A stretch of 64,000 nt of DNA, taken from the NCBI GenBank assembly GCA_037013685.1, contig CM072895.1:9150463-9214462 (forward strand), written 5' to 3'. The stretch is from Acridotheres tristis (Eukaryota; Chordata; Aves; Passeriformes; Sturnidae). Of this stretch, positions 27,701-39,486 are shown one piece after another. The position numbers and the translations under genes are program-made. Each line of letters begins with the position of its first letter. The stretch's first letter is position 1. Below the pieces are notes generated by a model that was not told the DNA's origin, did not search any database, and saw only the letters and a list, made by a program, of their open reading frames with translations.

Positions 27701-29196
27701 CACTTCAAATAGGTAGAAGAATCCAGGGCAGATCCTCCCTTTCCTCAAATGACTTGCCAGGTAGAGTCACCTCCTGGAGAAGGAGACTGACACTTCAGAC
27801 TAAGTTAGCTAACACTTTTCACCTGGGATACTCATAACTAAGCCCAAAATGGATTTGCTGGCAGTTTTCACCCCTCGCTGTCATATTACTGGCACCTGGC
27901 CATAGCCCTGAGCAGTAAAACAGACAAAAGCACAGAGAAAATTATGGGATGAACTCTTGGAGCAGCCATACACTCATCTAGAGTTTCAGACCCTTCATTT
28001 GCAAATCAGTTCTGGCTGACACTATGGCAACTGGGCCACAAGAGTCTTCCTTCTCCAAGGGGAGAGACAAATTAGCCCCATTCTCATTGCTTATTTTTTC
28101 ATCCTCAGCACTAAAAGCTTTATCCAGACTACAATTATTCCATCATTGACTTACAGCACAGGCAGCTTTGGAGGATCATCAGAAAATAAAGGAATGTCTC
28201 TTCAGGAGGATCTCTCAACTGCTATGCCTTAAAAAAAATATATATACAGATGTCAGAGTTCTCAGAAGATAACAGAAGGAATTCTGAGCATTCAAGATGA
28301 CTGCAATTTAAAATCCTTCAGTTAAACTACAGAGATTTTGCCAAAGTTTCTTTTAAAAAGTGAAAGGCTCATTCCACCACAATGCAACTCTTTCCATCCC
28401 ATGTACTTCAAGAAGAAACAGTGAATGTTCTCTAAAAATGTTTTAGAAATGTTTTTATCAAAAAGACTAAGAGAGAGGACCGAATCTTTTTAAATCATGT
28501 TTTTCTCCTCTTCCACCTACTTTACCTTTCCCCTACCATTTTAGTATAGAAAAAGAGGAAATTCCACTTAAACACAAAGTTCTGCTCATCTTTTTCATTC
28601 CATCAAAAATAGATTCAGAAAGTAAGTAAAACACTTTTTTCCACAGGAAAAAAAAAATCAAGTTTTTAGGAAAAAAAAATCTTCAGTAAACTTCCCTTAC
28701 TGAGTTTTAACCTGGTGCTCTCTCCAATTAGGGCTACACATTTAAAGTCCTTCTAACAGAGGCATAACAAACCTATATTAAGCTTGTTTATTGTTACTTG
28801 CTAGCACAAAAGTTTCTTCTTTCCAGCTAAAACACCAACCTGCAGTTACAGCCTCGGAAAGAGCTAGATCCGAGGTCAGAAGCCCTAATCCGAAAGCCTC
28901 CTTTAATTTTACAATCAACAAATTCATCCCTGCTGAATATTCCAGAGATTACTTTCCAAGCAGCAGAGTGAGATTGCCTGCCTAACTAGAGGACAAGCAA
29001 GAAAAAAATAAAACAATAAGAATAAAAAAGCTTGCACGAGGTTTGCTGGCAACCTAAATATCCTATTCTCCATCCTCACCCCTTCTCAGCACCTTCTGCT
29101 GCACAGCTGAGCCTGGGAAGAGGGGTTTATATTGGGGAGGTGTCTTGGGCTGGACTTGTTGTCACTGGGCAGGACCTGTTGTTAAGGGGAGGGGCT
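21731..29196. other. Noncoding desert segment
   Basis: No gene is supported. The stretch has scattered A-rich and AT-rich runs (for example 25970-26000 and 28230-28245) and C-rich short runs, but no recognisable LINE, SINE, LTR or RNA gene. Short frames on both strands have no domain content. The right edge abuts a CR1 copy. Confidence 0.55.
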
Positions 29197-30390
29197 GTTC
29201 ATGGAATCCTAGAATCATAGAATCCTAGAATGGTTTGGGTTGGAAGGAACCTTAAGGATCACCTAGTTACAGCCCCCTGCCATGGAGACACTTTTCACAG
29301 GACCAAGCTGCTCCAAGCCCAGTCCAGCCTGGCCTTGAACTCTGCCAGGAATGGGGAATCCACAGCTTCACTGGGCAGCCTGTGCCAAGGTCTCACCACA
29401 CTCACAACAAAGAATTTCTTACCAGTGTCTAATCTAAATATCTTCTAGTTTAAAACCATTCCCCTTGTCCTGTCACTCCCTGCCTGTGTAAATAGTCACT
29501 CACCCTCTGTTTTACGAGCTCCCTTCAAATACTGGAAGGCTCCAATGAGCTCTTCTTGAAGCCTTCTATTTCCGAGGCTCAACAACCCCATCTCTCTCAC
29601 CTGTCTCTGTAGGAGAGCTGCTCCATCCTTCTGATCCCATTTGTGGCCCCTTTGGACCCATTCCAGCAGGTCCCAGACTTTCCTGTGTTGCGGGCCCCAG
29701 AGCTGGACACAGTGCTCCAGGTGGGGCATCACAAGAACAGAGCAGAGCACAGGGGGAGAATCCCCTCCCCTGAGCCTCTGGCCACATTGCTTTGGATGCA
29801 GCCCAGGATCTGGTTGTTCTTCTGCACTGTGTGCATGTCCAGCCTTTCCTCCACCAGAAGCCCCAAGTCCTTCTCCACAAGGCTGCTCTCCATGATGTCT
29901 TCTCCCAGTCCATACCCATGTCTGGGATTGCCCTGACTCGGGGCAGCACCTGGCACTTGGACTTCTTCAAGTTTGTGGGTTTCCTATGGCTCACTTCTCA
30001 AGTTCCCTCTGGTTGATATCCCATCCTTCAGGAGTGTCACCTGCACCACTCAGCTTGGTGCCACCTGCAAATTTGAGGGCGCCCTTGATCCCACAGTCTG
30101 TAGGAGATGGAGATTGATGCCATTGATGGAAATTTAAAGAGTGCCAGTCCCAAGACACAGCTCTGAGGAGCAGAGCTTGTCACCAGCCTCCACTTGGACA
30201 TAGAGCCATTGACTGCAACTCCCTATTGCAGCAATCCAGCCAGTTCCTTATCCACTAAACAGTCCAGCTTGCAAATCCATGCCTCTCCAATTTGGACATA
30301 AAGATGCTGTGTGTTAAAGGCCTGTTGTGAAAACATACGTCTAACATACACCAAGGGTGGCCACCAAGCTATGATAGATCAACAGGAGCA
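29197..30390 (-). mobile_element. CR1 LINE, 5'-truncated, minus orientation
   Basis: Read on the minus strand, this is a decayed CR1 copy covering the C-terminal part of the reverse-transcriptase ORF and the 3' UTR. The frame at 29496-29750 (minus) still reads as the CR1 ORF2 C-terminus, with recognisable pieces such as MPHLEHCVQLWGPQ, GLLSLGNRRL and AFQYLKGA. The 3' end, at low coordinates, carries imperfect 8-bp tail repeats of the GAATCCTA/GAATCATA type at about 29200-29230, the hallmark of CR1. Upstream, the segments around 30030-30330 also match the antisense of CR1 ORF2 (CTCAGCTTGGTGCCACCTGC, TCCTTATCCACTAAACAGTC). Frames are broken, so it is inactive. The 5' edge is approximate because similarity fades after about 30330. 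Confidence 0.92.
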
Positions 30391-33300
30391 TTGCTTTCCT
30401 GGCTCCAGAGCAGCACTGTTTTGCAGGGTTTGAGTTCTTTAAATGATCTTTATTAAGTGATGGCACCTACCGGCTCTCTGGAAGGGCATAACCAGGCTGA
30501 ATGCAACAGGATTCCACAGTGCTCCACAGCAATGCTTGGCCCTACATGCTGCCTCCAAGTTAGTGGGTGCCTGGGTTGATTCCTGAGCCAGAGTATTTGT
30601 CTCAGCAGTGTTCAAGAAAAAGAAGACTCTAAGCCAACTCCTACAACAATTAAAGTCTCCAGTATTATGCCCAGTAGAATCTGCATTGAATCCTCTGCCA
30701 AGCCTCATCCAAGTGCTGACCTAGGAAAGCAAGGGAGACGTTCCCTTAGACAGTTTGCAAAAGCTCAGTTTTAGTTCATGACTGCTGCAGATTTATCAGA
30801 AGAGATGGGAAGGGTTGAGGATACCTTGACTGGGTCTCTCCATGCTGAGCTCCATCACATGCTGAGTTTAAACTGGCCTGGCCACAATCCTTTTGGATGT
30901 GAGCATGGAAACCACTCCATGACAGTGGAATCCCAGCCAGGGCTTTGGTAGGTTCTGTGTGGTATTTCTGGGACTTTCCCCCCAGAGGAAGTCATTAAAA
31001 ACTGTGCTTTTCTGCATATGTACTAAAACCTGAGAAACAGAGCATCTCCATGCTGTAAGAGCTGGAGTAATAATTTCATTCCAATAATTCCAGTCCTTGT
31101 TCCAAATAACAAGGTTCTTTCTTCTCTGTCTCCAGAAGCAGTGATCAGATACAGAGGTTGAAGGTCCAAGAGATCCCCTTCAGCTCTTTTCCCTTGAGGT
31201 TGCCTCATATGCCCCTGGGGGAACAGACCCTGAATTAAATCTTTTTTGTGTCCTAGTACATGGCAACTCAGAAACCAGTAGGGTTTCCAGGCAACTGCTG
31301 CATTCTCCTGAGAAAGCAGCATCTCCAACCTGCTTTGCCTCTAGAAATACTTCACTCAAACCATGCATGAATGGCAGAGATGTATCTGGATGTTCATAGA
31401 ATACATGACACAAACTGCTGACATAGATATATACACATAGTTCCTTCCCCTGAATGGTGGAAAAAGTCACTCTGCTCCATAAGTCCCTGGTAAGCATTGT
31501 GTCCCTCTGAAAACCATGCCCAGACTAAGTCAATTAGAGCCAAGTATTTCCCTTCTATGCAAATCGGGCTCTAATGAAGCCAAGAACAGCTCAGTGTTTC
31601 CAAAGACAGAGACCAAGGATGTCTGTTGGCAATTGCCCTCTGCGTGATCCCAGAGCTGTGAGGATGCCTCGGGAGCCATGTGGAGTGGGACAGGAGGGTG
31701 CAGGCAGCCGGGAGATGGAGTTAGGGCAGGCAGAGAGCCCCAGTGGGTGAGCACACAGCTTGGTCTCCAGCTGCCACTGCAGCACCTTTGCAAGAAGCTC
31801 TCTGATTCCTGAGCTGGCCCCGTTTTGTACGCACAAGGTCTTTGCAATATTTCAGGCACCATCTGCTGAGGCACAGCAGGCATCCTAGTAGGTTATTTTA
31901 CAACCAGATGCAAATACACCAAACCCCATTACACACAGACACAGATTTCCTGGAGGGTGATGGGGAAAGGAGCCCAAACTCCCCCTACATTTGCACTGCT
32001 TGATGTGGTACCTGTGTGCCACCACACGTCCTTCACCAACTCGCCCAGCCCTGCCTGCACACACGTGATGGGTTATGATGGCTTTTGCAGGAGGAGGTCA
32101 GAGGGCTCATTTCAGGATATCCAAACAATTTCAAACATACTGCCCCATTCCTTTATGCTACCGTGGCATAGGAATTGCTGCCCCTTTCCCCACACAGCAC
32201 AGCAAATGCAGAGCCAGGAGTCTGAACACAGCTTTAAGTCACTGCTGTAGGTGCATCCGCTTTGCTGGCTTCCCCCGAGTCTCTACCTCATCATGTCTCA
32301 CACAGCCCCCACTCAAAGCAGAGAGAAGGATAAACATCTCAGACAGTCTGGAAAGGCTGGGTATTCCTCCCCTTTCTGCATGACCGCCATGGACTTGTCT
32401 TCCAGGGTTTCACAGCTCTCCCTGGGCTCGACTGTTGGTTTCATTGCTCCATGCTTGGCCTCTCCTCCGTCCTCCCCACGACTCCTCGCAGTCGGGGGTC
32501 ACTGAAGCTCGAGCTGCCGAGCCTCCCCAAGACCCTCTCCCTCATTCCCAACCCATGAGTCACTTCCTCTCCTCAAACCTCACCTTTCAACTTCCATTTT
32601 TCATTTGCTTATGATTTTCTCTCTATCTCCGTAGGGGTTTTTGCTCTACAGCGTTCAGTTGCAGCCCTGTTGGCGCAGGCAGGAGTGCTACCAGCAGCAA
32701 ATGGAGAGGAGTGAAGACATCACATAAACACACGGGGCTGAGTCTTCCCTCCATGCAACACGGTGCCAGCCCCTGTGCGGATGACCTGACTTGCATCTGC
32801 TGAAGATCTGAGCTGTGTTGCTGCAATCACTTGGGGTTTCTTTTCTCTCAAGAAAACAACATCATCTCTCAAAAAAACAAATCCATCTGAAAAAGAAAAA
32901 AAAATTCACTTTTTTCACATTATTTGAAACTGGCACCTTTTGTAGGATATTTCATTGGTAGTTTGTGTTGAAATTACTGTTATTTTTGGAAACCATCAGA
33001 AATATGGCTTTTAGTAGAAAAATGTAGTGTCTGGCCAATAAAAGAATTACTATCAATTACTATCAACTACTATTCAAGTAGCACACTGAAAAATCAGCTC
33101 TAATTTAAAAAGAAGTAGAAAAATATTAGTGATAATTTAGTTTCATATATTTTCATTTTAAAAGAGCTTTTAAAATACCTGTTCTGTCTATGAAGCACCA
33201 CAAACTTTTCACTCATCGTAGCACCATGCAGGCTGAGGTTTGGGTGTTTTGCCATCCTCAGCCCATGGCAAGCAGTAGCCAAGGGACTTCTTAACAGCAG

Positions 33301-35404
33301 GGTCTGTCTTGGACTTCTAGCTCAGTGGTCTCTGATGGACACATCCTTTATGGCTCTGTCTCATATAAAACATTGATTCTTCTGTGGTTAATCCTTATTC
33401 TTTTACTGTGTCAGTTATAAATAGGAAAGTCCTCTGTGGAAAAAGTGGATATTCAACCAAAATGGCCAGGCCTGGGATTTTAGGATGTACAATAAGCTGT
33501 ACCTGTGGTCAGAGCAAAGAAAATTCAATAGCCAGTATGGCCCCTTTCAAAATGTCACTTCTACTTTCGGCATCCTCTACCTGAGCTCTTCTCCCCTTGC
33601 ACCCTCACTGATGCTCAGTGACAGTCAGTGCCATTTCCTCAAGGTCTTGCCAGCTAAGCACTCTCCCTCTTCATTGAGGTGGTGTAATTGTCCAAAGAAA
33701 GTTCTTCCTCATGGAGTTTCTTCTGAAGGTCCCTAGCCTGGACCTCTCCAGACAATTTTTTTCTTCCAAGAAATCACTGGGCAGAGATATCTCTAGGAAC
33801 ACATGAAATAGGGGTAGTAAATCCATAACCACTCCAGGAGAGAAGAGCATCCTTCTTAATTGAGGCCACCTTCTGACAGCAAGCTCAGACCCTCCAAGGG
33901 CTCAGGTCTGAGCCTGCGCAAAGCCCCCAGTCCTTGCCCTTGACCAAAAAATCCCAGGCTGTGCTGGGGTCTGGGCTTGCCTCTCTGGTTTACTGCTGGC
34001 TCATGTAAATCCCAGTTTTCTCCTCCTGCTTGTTACACAGAACCCAAATGCACCTTCCCAGCATCTTCCCTAATGGAAAGTCCGACACTTTGCAGAGTTT
34101 GCTCATTCTGGCCATGCTTGAGCTCTCCCTTGTCACTGCTGGAAGAGTGACAGATGCAAACCAGGGAGGGAAGAGTGAATTCTGCCAGGGACAGGGGACT
34201 GCCCTCCATGGATGGTCCCTTCAATTCCTGGTGACCAAGGATGTGACAAGGGGGGAATGTGGGTGTGCAGGGAACAAGGGACAGACAGGATTTGGAAGGG
34301 TGCTCTGGTGCCTGCACTCACCTCAGGGAAGCCTGGTGGTGCTAGAAGATCTTCCTCATCCCCAGATCAGCGAGCCAGAGATGAATTACTGGAGACAGCT
34401 GAGACAGGAGGCAAATAGTATCACACTGAAGCCGAACAAGGCCTGTGACTGTGCACTGTGTGATCCTAAATATTTGGAGGGCAAAGGTCAGGAGAACAGG
34501 ACACTTCTCAGAGATAATTTTCTTCCCACCCTAGTAGGAACATGGAACTGCTATGCCTGGAATGACCCTGGGCATTAGCCAAAGCCAGCTCCCTTATGGG
34601 TCACCCCAAGGTTCAGTGGTACCCGTGGGCAGGTCTGTGTTCTGTGAGAGGTTTTAGCTGCCACCAGGGCCCAGCATGATGCCCTCCCTGTGCCTGGTCA
34701 GTGTCTGTGACACACCTGATGTGGTGCAGACTGAAGGCGGGAGAAAGGAGCCCTCTGGCCAAGCCACATCCTTGGTGGGGCATGGCAGGAGCTGCTGCTG
34801 AGTGGCTGATCCTCCTTGCCACGAAGGAGGATCGTGTCCCCCATGCCTGCTGGCCAGGCCCACAGCTGTTTCCAAAATAAACACTTGGGCATGACAACGC
34901 TGACATTTGCTTTCCACAAACAGGCGCTGGGAGAAGGAGGCAGCCGCGTTCCTTTCTGCAGGCTGGTCACGAGGCAGGAGACAACCTGCTCAGTGCAGGG
35001 AGTTTGGGATCATGTGCCACACACTATCCATCCCTCCCCCAGGAAGAGCATCCCTCCACCACAGGGTCAGAGCTTTTCCTGATGTCCCACGCCTGGCTGC
35101 TGGCAATCACTGAGGAGTAGGCAGGGTTGGTGAGCTGGGATTTCACCTCTGGCTCTTTTCATGCTGGAAGAGGTTGAAAAGGCATCTGGAGGGAGATTAG
35201 AAGGGTGGAGAAGTTGAGCGAAGGATCCTGCCATAGATGTGGACATAGAGGATCCCAAGAGTCACCACAGCCTATCTCACCCACAGGAAGAAGCATCTGT
35301 CAGTCCCCTGATGGAGAAGGGTCCATTGGGACACTCTCAGGTGACAGGGAGAGGTTTCAATAAAGGACACCCACCTCAGGGTGCCCTCTGATGCTTCAAC
35401 CTTT
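30391..35404. other. Noncoding desert segment
   Basis: No gene is supported. The largest frame (34030-34578, plus, 182 codons) has an overlapping open frame on the opposite strand and no recognisable domain. A pyrimidine-rich patch and ordinary unique sequence fill the rest. No named repeat was recognised. Confidence 0.5.
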
Positions 35405-35446
35405 CTCACCTGTCTCAATTCCTATTCCCATTGGGAATCAGGTGAG
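35405..35446. repeat. Nested inverted repeat with paired E-boxes
   Basis: The outer arms CTCACCTG (35405-35412) and CAGGTGAG (35439-35446) are perfect complements. Inside them sits a second perfect inverted repeat, ATTCCCA (35424-35430) and TGGGAAT (35432-35438), with a single-base loop. The two stems together make 15 bp, with an 11-nt bulge on the left side. Each outer arm contains a CACCTG/CAGGTG E-box. No T-run terminator or RNA-gene context is visible, so a role is unknown. Confidence 0.6.
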
Positions 35447-35764
35447 ACTGAGTGTTGGCATCCCTGGGATTTCCCCTGGAGGGAGGGCTGGGGACAGAGG
35501 GCAGTCCCTGGGAATGTGGTGCCAGTCAATTTTATTCTGGGAGAGATGCCAAGGCTGAGCACAGCTCCCGAAACAGGGGCTTTCCTCACGAGCAGGCTGC
35601 TCTCCCGCCGCCCCTGCCCTTGGCTGAACGCTGTGGGAAAAGTGGGAAGAGATTGTACATCCCTGTCCTACACCCCAAACACCCCCTGCAGGGGAGAGAG
35701 GCATCAACATCCCCCCCGCCATGATCCCAAACTCTCACACTGGAGCGTGTGAGCATTGCTGTCA

Positions 35765-36000
35765 CGCTCACTAATTACCCAGATAATTCTGCTCAGTGAG
35801 AAATGAAGGGATTTATTTTTCTGCTTATTGCTCCAGCCAGGTTAAGGCCTCTGGAAACAACTCCCACATCTTCAAGCTGAAGTGAATATTGAAGGACAAG
35901 TTGCAGCAACAAAAGGTCAGGCTGTTAAATTGCATGTCTATAATTAACACTCCCAGCCCATTACGAAAGTGCAATCGCAAGGCTGACCAGGGAAACTGAG
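35765..36000. promoter_or_regulatory. Candidate conserved noncoding element
   Basis: A repeat-free, AT-rich block with TAATTA/ATAATT cores near 35772, 35783 and 35940, a GGATTTATTTTT forkhead/Hox-like word near 35810, and TTAAATTGCATG near 35930. The block is sharply more AT-rich than the flanks. There is no protein-like reading frame. Conservation is assumed from texture, not measured. Confidence 0.3.
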
Positions 36001-36239
36001 GCACAGAGCAGCAAAGCAGCATCCCCCAGGAGCAGCTCATAGCTCTGCCTCATCCCCAGCACCATCCTGATCTGCTCCTTGGTGGAAAGGTTGGATAGAA
36101 TCCTTGCTGAGCCAGACCCAGATCCCATCCCTTGCAAAGCAGTTTTGGGGGTTACTGAGGGTACACAGCCCCCAGGGTCTGTGCGAACGGTGTGGGTGAA
36201 TTCCTCCAAGCTGCTGGATGCTTCTCGCAGCTGCAGAAC

Positions 36240-36680
36240 AAATTCAATAACAATACTCTGAGCAATGCCTTTTTAATAGGCACGAGGTGAAAAGAACCCG
36301 ACGAGTCAATATTTGCGGATGAAAACAAAATAAGCCGAGCTGTTAGCACAGAGGAATGCGAGGGCGGCCGGAGGCGGCTGGGGTAATTATTATTTCATCT
36401 GCCAGCCAGCCGTGGTCCTGCCCGCTGCCTCCTTCCCCCTCTGCCCACGCTGGCTGTGCTGCAGGGAGGGCAGGGGGAGCTGGGGACGGGGCAGAAAAAA
36501 GCGAATTTTGGCTGCGGCAGCAGCGGCGTGTGGCTGGGGCTGGCTCAGCGCTGCGCCCGCCCGAGGGTGAGCGCTGCCCTGGCCCGAGTATTTAATGTCA
36601 GCGCCTGGAATGTGCTTAACACAACATTTTACAAGGGAACATTAGTCAAGCATCTGCACTGACAGAGCGGGTCAGCGATA
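36240..36680. promoter_or_regulatory. Candidate conserved noncoding element with a GC-rich centre
   Basis: AT-rich ends surround a CpG-containing centre. The left part (36240-36350) has CAATAACAATACT (SOX-like) and TTTTTAATAG words. The centre (about 36360-36590) is GC-rich. The right part (36590-36670) has GTATTTAATGTCAGCGCC and GGAACATTAGTCAAGC. The mixture of CpG and AT-rich motif blocks resembles developmental enhancers, but this is an inference. Confidence 0.3.
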
Positions 36681-37264
36681 AGGAGCCGGTGCATGGGAGC
36701 TGCAGGGAGAAGATCTAGTTTCAGGCTAAGGAGGGCAAGCCTTGCAGAGCTGGTGCCAGGGCAGGCTGAGAGGGACAAAATGAGCCGGACAGCCCTGCTG
36801 TGGGTCTAGCTGTCCTGACAAGCATCACACAGGAGGGAAAGTGCCACAGTGACAAGCGGGGTCTCATTTCCCACACTCCTCCAGCTATTCCTGTGGTCTC
36901 TGAGAGCCCTCCTTCAAACCTCCTTCAAGGTGAGATTTGGGGAAACCTGTCCAAAAGCCATTGCCTGCCACATGCCCTTGTTAGCAGGAGTGCTGGTGTT
37001 TGGCTGTCCGTGGATGGGAGATTTCTCATGACACATCTCAGGCTTTGCTCCCTTGCCATGGGGTCCCTTGAGAGACCAGCTTTCCCCTGAGCCAGCCCTG
37101 TCAGGCTATGGCAAGAAGCATCCATCCCTAATCAGCAGGAGCAAAATGAGCCTGGAAATCACCCAGAAATCAGGTCAGTGAAACATTAGTCAGCTTTGCC
37201 TGTGACCTGAAAACAGCACTTCCCTCCATCTATTCCTGGAGCTATCCCTGTTCATTAGCCTTCT
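36681..37264. other. Noncoding segment between candidate elements
   Basis: No gene, named repeat or striking motif cluster was seen. Short overlapping frames on both strands lack domain content. Confidence 0.5.
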
Positions 37265-37400
37265 TGGCCCCTAGGCTTAAAAAAATCGCCCAGTGTCATG
37301 ACTCTTTAATAAGATGTCATCTTCAGCCATGACAAACACGAGCACTCAATAAATAATAGCCCTGCCATGTAATGTCATGACTCTACCATCTGTTGTAGCA
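37265..37400. promoter_or_regulatory. Candidate short conserved noncoding element with repeated TGTCATGACTC word
   Basis: The block is AT-rich and unique. A near-identical word occurs twice, GTGTCATGACTCTTTAATA at about 37294 and ATGTCATGACTCTACC at about 37372, with a third related ATGTCATCTTCAGCCATGACA between them. TGTCATGACT is itself nearly palindromic. AP-1/CREB-like or nuclear-factor half-site binding is conceivable. The spacing between the two clear copies is about 78 bp. Confidence 0.3.
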
Positions 37401-38289
37401 ATGACTGTGCCTCGCTCACCTGCCACCCTCTCCCGGCTGCTCTGTGTGAGCAGTGAGAGAGCCAGGCCAGGGCTGGGCCATCCTGCCCCTCTGACAGCTG
37501 CCAGGCTTAGCTCTGGGGTGGGCAGGACAGCCAGCACTTCTGTGGGGCAGGGAACATGCTGGGACACAGGTGGAGATGTGTGATCCAGGGCAGGAGAGAG
37601 GGATCACAGCCCTCAGCACCTGTCTGCTTCGGGAGATGCAAAGAGGCTTCCTCACTTTCCTCCCTCTCTTCTCATTCTCACCTTTTTTCTCATTTCATCA
37701 TTCTCTTTTTTTCTTTGTATCTTTCTCCTTGTGTTTCCTTTCCCCTTTCCTTTTCTATTTCCCTTAATCTTTGCCTCCCTCCCGCATCTCTGTGCTGGTT
37801 TCCTGCTAGCCTATTTGAGCACAGTCTCTCTGCTTTTGCTGCAAATTCACTTCCACAAAGCTCTCTAAGCATTGCCTAAGGGACAGAGCAAAGCTGAAGG
37901 CATTTGAAAACTCACTTTAAAAGTTTTGGAACCGTTCCCCTTGTCCTCTCCATCCTCTACCACTAGCAGGCTTAAACCCTTTGTGCCTCAGTTTACCCAC
38001 CTGCAGATCTGGGATTAATGACCCAGAGCAAAGCTGTTGCCATGGGGTGGGTTTTTCACACTGCATGGCTGTGGACACTTAACTCTGCTCCCCAGCAAAA
38101 CACAACTCTGCGGGCCACGAAGAGGAGGCTGCACTGCAGAGCAGCTGTTGTTCCTCACTGCTCAAGCAGCTCCTGTTTCCCTTCTCCACACCCCATTCCC
38201 ATTCCCATTCCCACCCCTCAGTACAGCCCCTTCCCAGGGCTAGAGGGACACAGGCATCAGGTGGGAGTTGCAGAGCCAGGACGTAATTG
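37401..38289. other. Noncoding segment with pyrimidine-rich patch and short CCCATT tandem repeat
   Basis: A T/C-rich patch covers about 37650-37760, and a short hexanucleotide repeat (ATTCCC, about four units) lies at about 38195-38212. No gene is supported. Confidence 0.5.
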
Positions 38290-38660
38290 TTGGTAGCAAT
38301 TTAAAAAAAATTTAAAACTATTTTTAAAATGTGACAGATTAATGATAGCTGGTTCTGAGAGGGATTCAAGTGTGCAATGCCCTCGGTCTGCAGTGAAGGA
38401 GAAGGACACTGCCTTTCAAGATGCCTTTTTTGCCCCCTCCCTTTCCTGTGAAACTTGGGTTACAGCGAGTGCGTAAAGGATCGCAGGACGTGGCAGTGCT
38501 GTTTGCCATGAAAACTAATAGGGCCATGCCTGCTTTCATCAGGAGTGTAACCAGAGCCACGGATAATGTTTTAAAAGGCACAGCAGCTTCAAGTGCAAGC
38601 AGGGATTTATTAATGAAATCGAAACCACGCTCGAGGCTTTGCGAGTCTTATTTTAAGAGT
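38290..38660. promoter_or_regulatory. Candidate conserved noncoding element
   Basis: The left edge is very AT-rich (TTTAAAAAAAATTTAAAAC and following). It is followed by AGATTAATGATAGC and, further right, GGATTTATTAATGAAATCG and TTATTTTAAGAG near 38605-38660. Several CpGs are retained in the middle. The reading frame on the plus strand (38421-38753) is not protein-like. The call is from texture and context. Confidence 0.3.
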
Positions 38661-39486
38661 CTGAAGGAGAAAGGAGCGGGCTGCCTGGCTGGGTGGGCAG
38701 GGAGCAAGGTGGCCAGGGTTCTGACACTGAGCAGTGGTGACAAGCAGCGGTGACAAGGGCTCACAACACTGCTGGGCTGCTGTTCTTGCTCTGCCACAGG
38801 TTATCTGCCCAACCCTGCTCATGTCTCTTGGTCTCACTGTGTTTCAGCTCTCAGCCAGCACAGGGGGATGTGAATCACCCCACTAAAACACCTTTAGAGA
38901 GAGATTGTACTTCTGCATAAATAAGGGTCATGCTCCAAGGATGTTTCCTGTCTCTGTTTGGTTTTTGGGCCCCTAAAGGACCTAAGGAAGTAGCCAAGGG
39001 TTCCCACAGGGTACTACAAGTTCAGAGAGCAGCTCTGAGACCTTTTCCCATTCTGGCACTGCTGTGTGACAGGACAGCCATGAATGTGGGGACAGGATGA
39101 GACAGGTTAAAAATGTCCCAGGAGGTGGTTAGACCAAGCAAATAGATGCCCAGACTCCAAGGGTCCCTGGTTCTGCTATGGACACAAAGTCCATTCATGC
39201 TTGAGGTCCCTGGTTTCTGCTGCTTTGAAAGAGAGGCAGAGCAGTGGCCACTGCTGGAAGGTTGAATTCCCAGTTTTGGCCAGCTCTCAGTGCTCCTGAT
39301 GCTACTCAATAGATTTAAATAACTCCTGTGTGCTGATGGATGTGTTACCAATCCTCAATCAGGCTGCAGGAGGCAGCAAACACAGTCTGCTCCTTCTGAT
39401 TCAGGAGAGAGCTGAGTATGACCTACGAGTGCATCTGAAATCTGAATTTGGTGCTAGGGGAACAGGAGACTCTGCTCCTGAGAGCA
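38661..39486. other. Noncoding segment left of the LTR
   Basis: No gene or named repeat was recognised up to the direct repeat that flanks the LTR. Confidence 0.5.

Noticed and set aside
29496..29994. Minus-strand frames as a host gene
   Set aside because: They are fragments of a decayed CR1 reverse-transcriptase ORF, with frame breaks.
34030..34578. 182-codon plus-strand frame
   Set aside because: No recognisable domain, no promoter or splice context, and overlapped by open frames on the minus strand.
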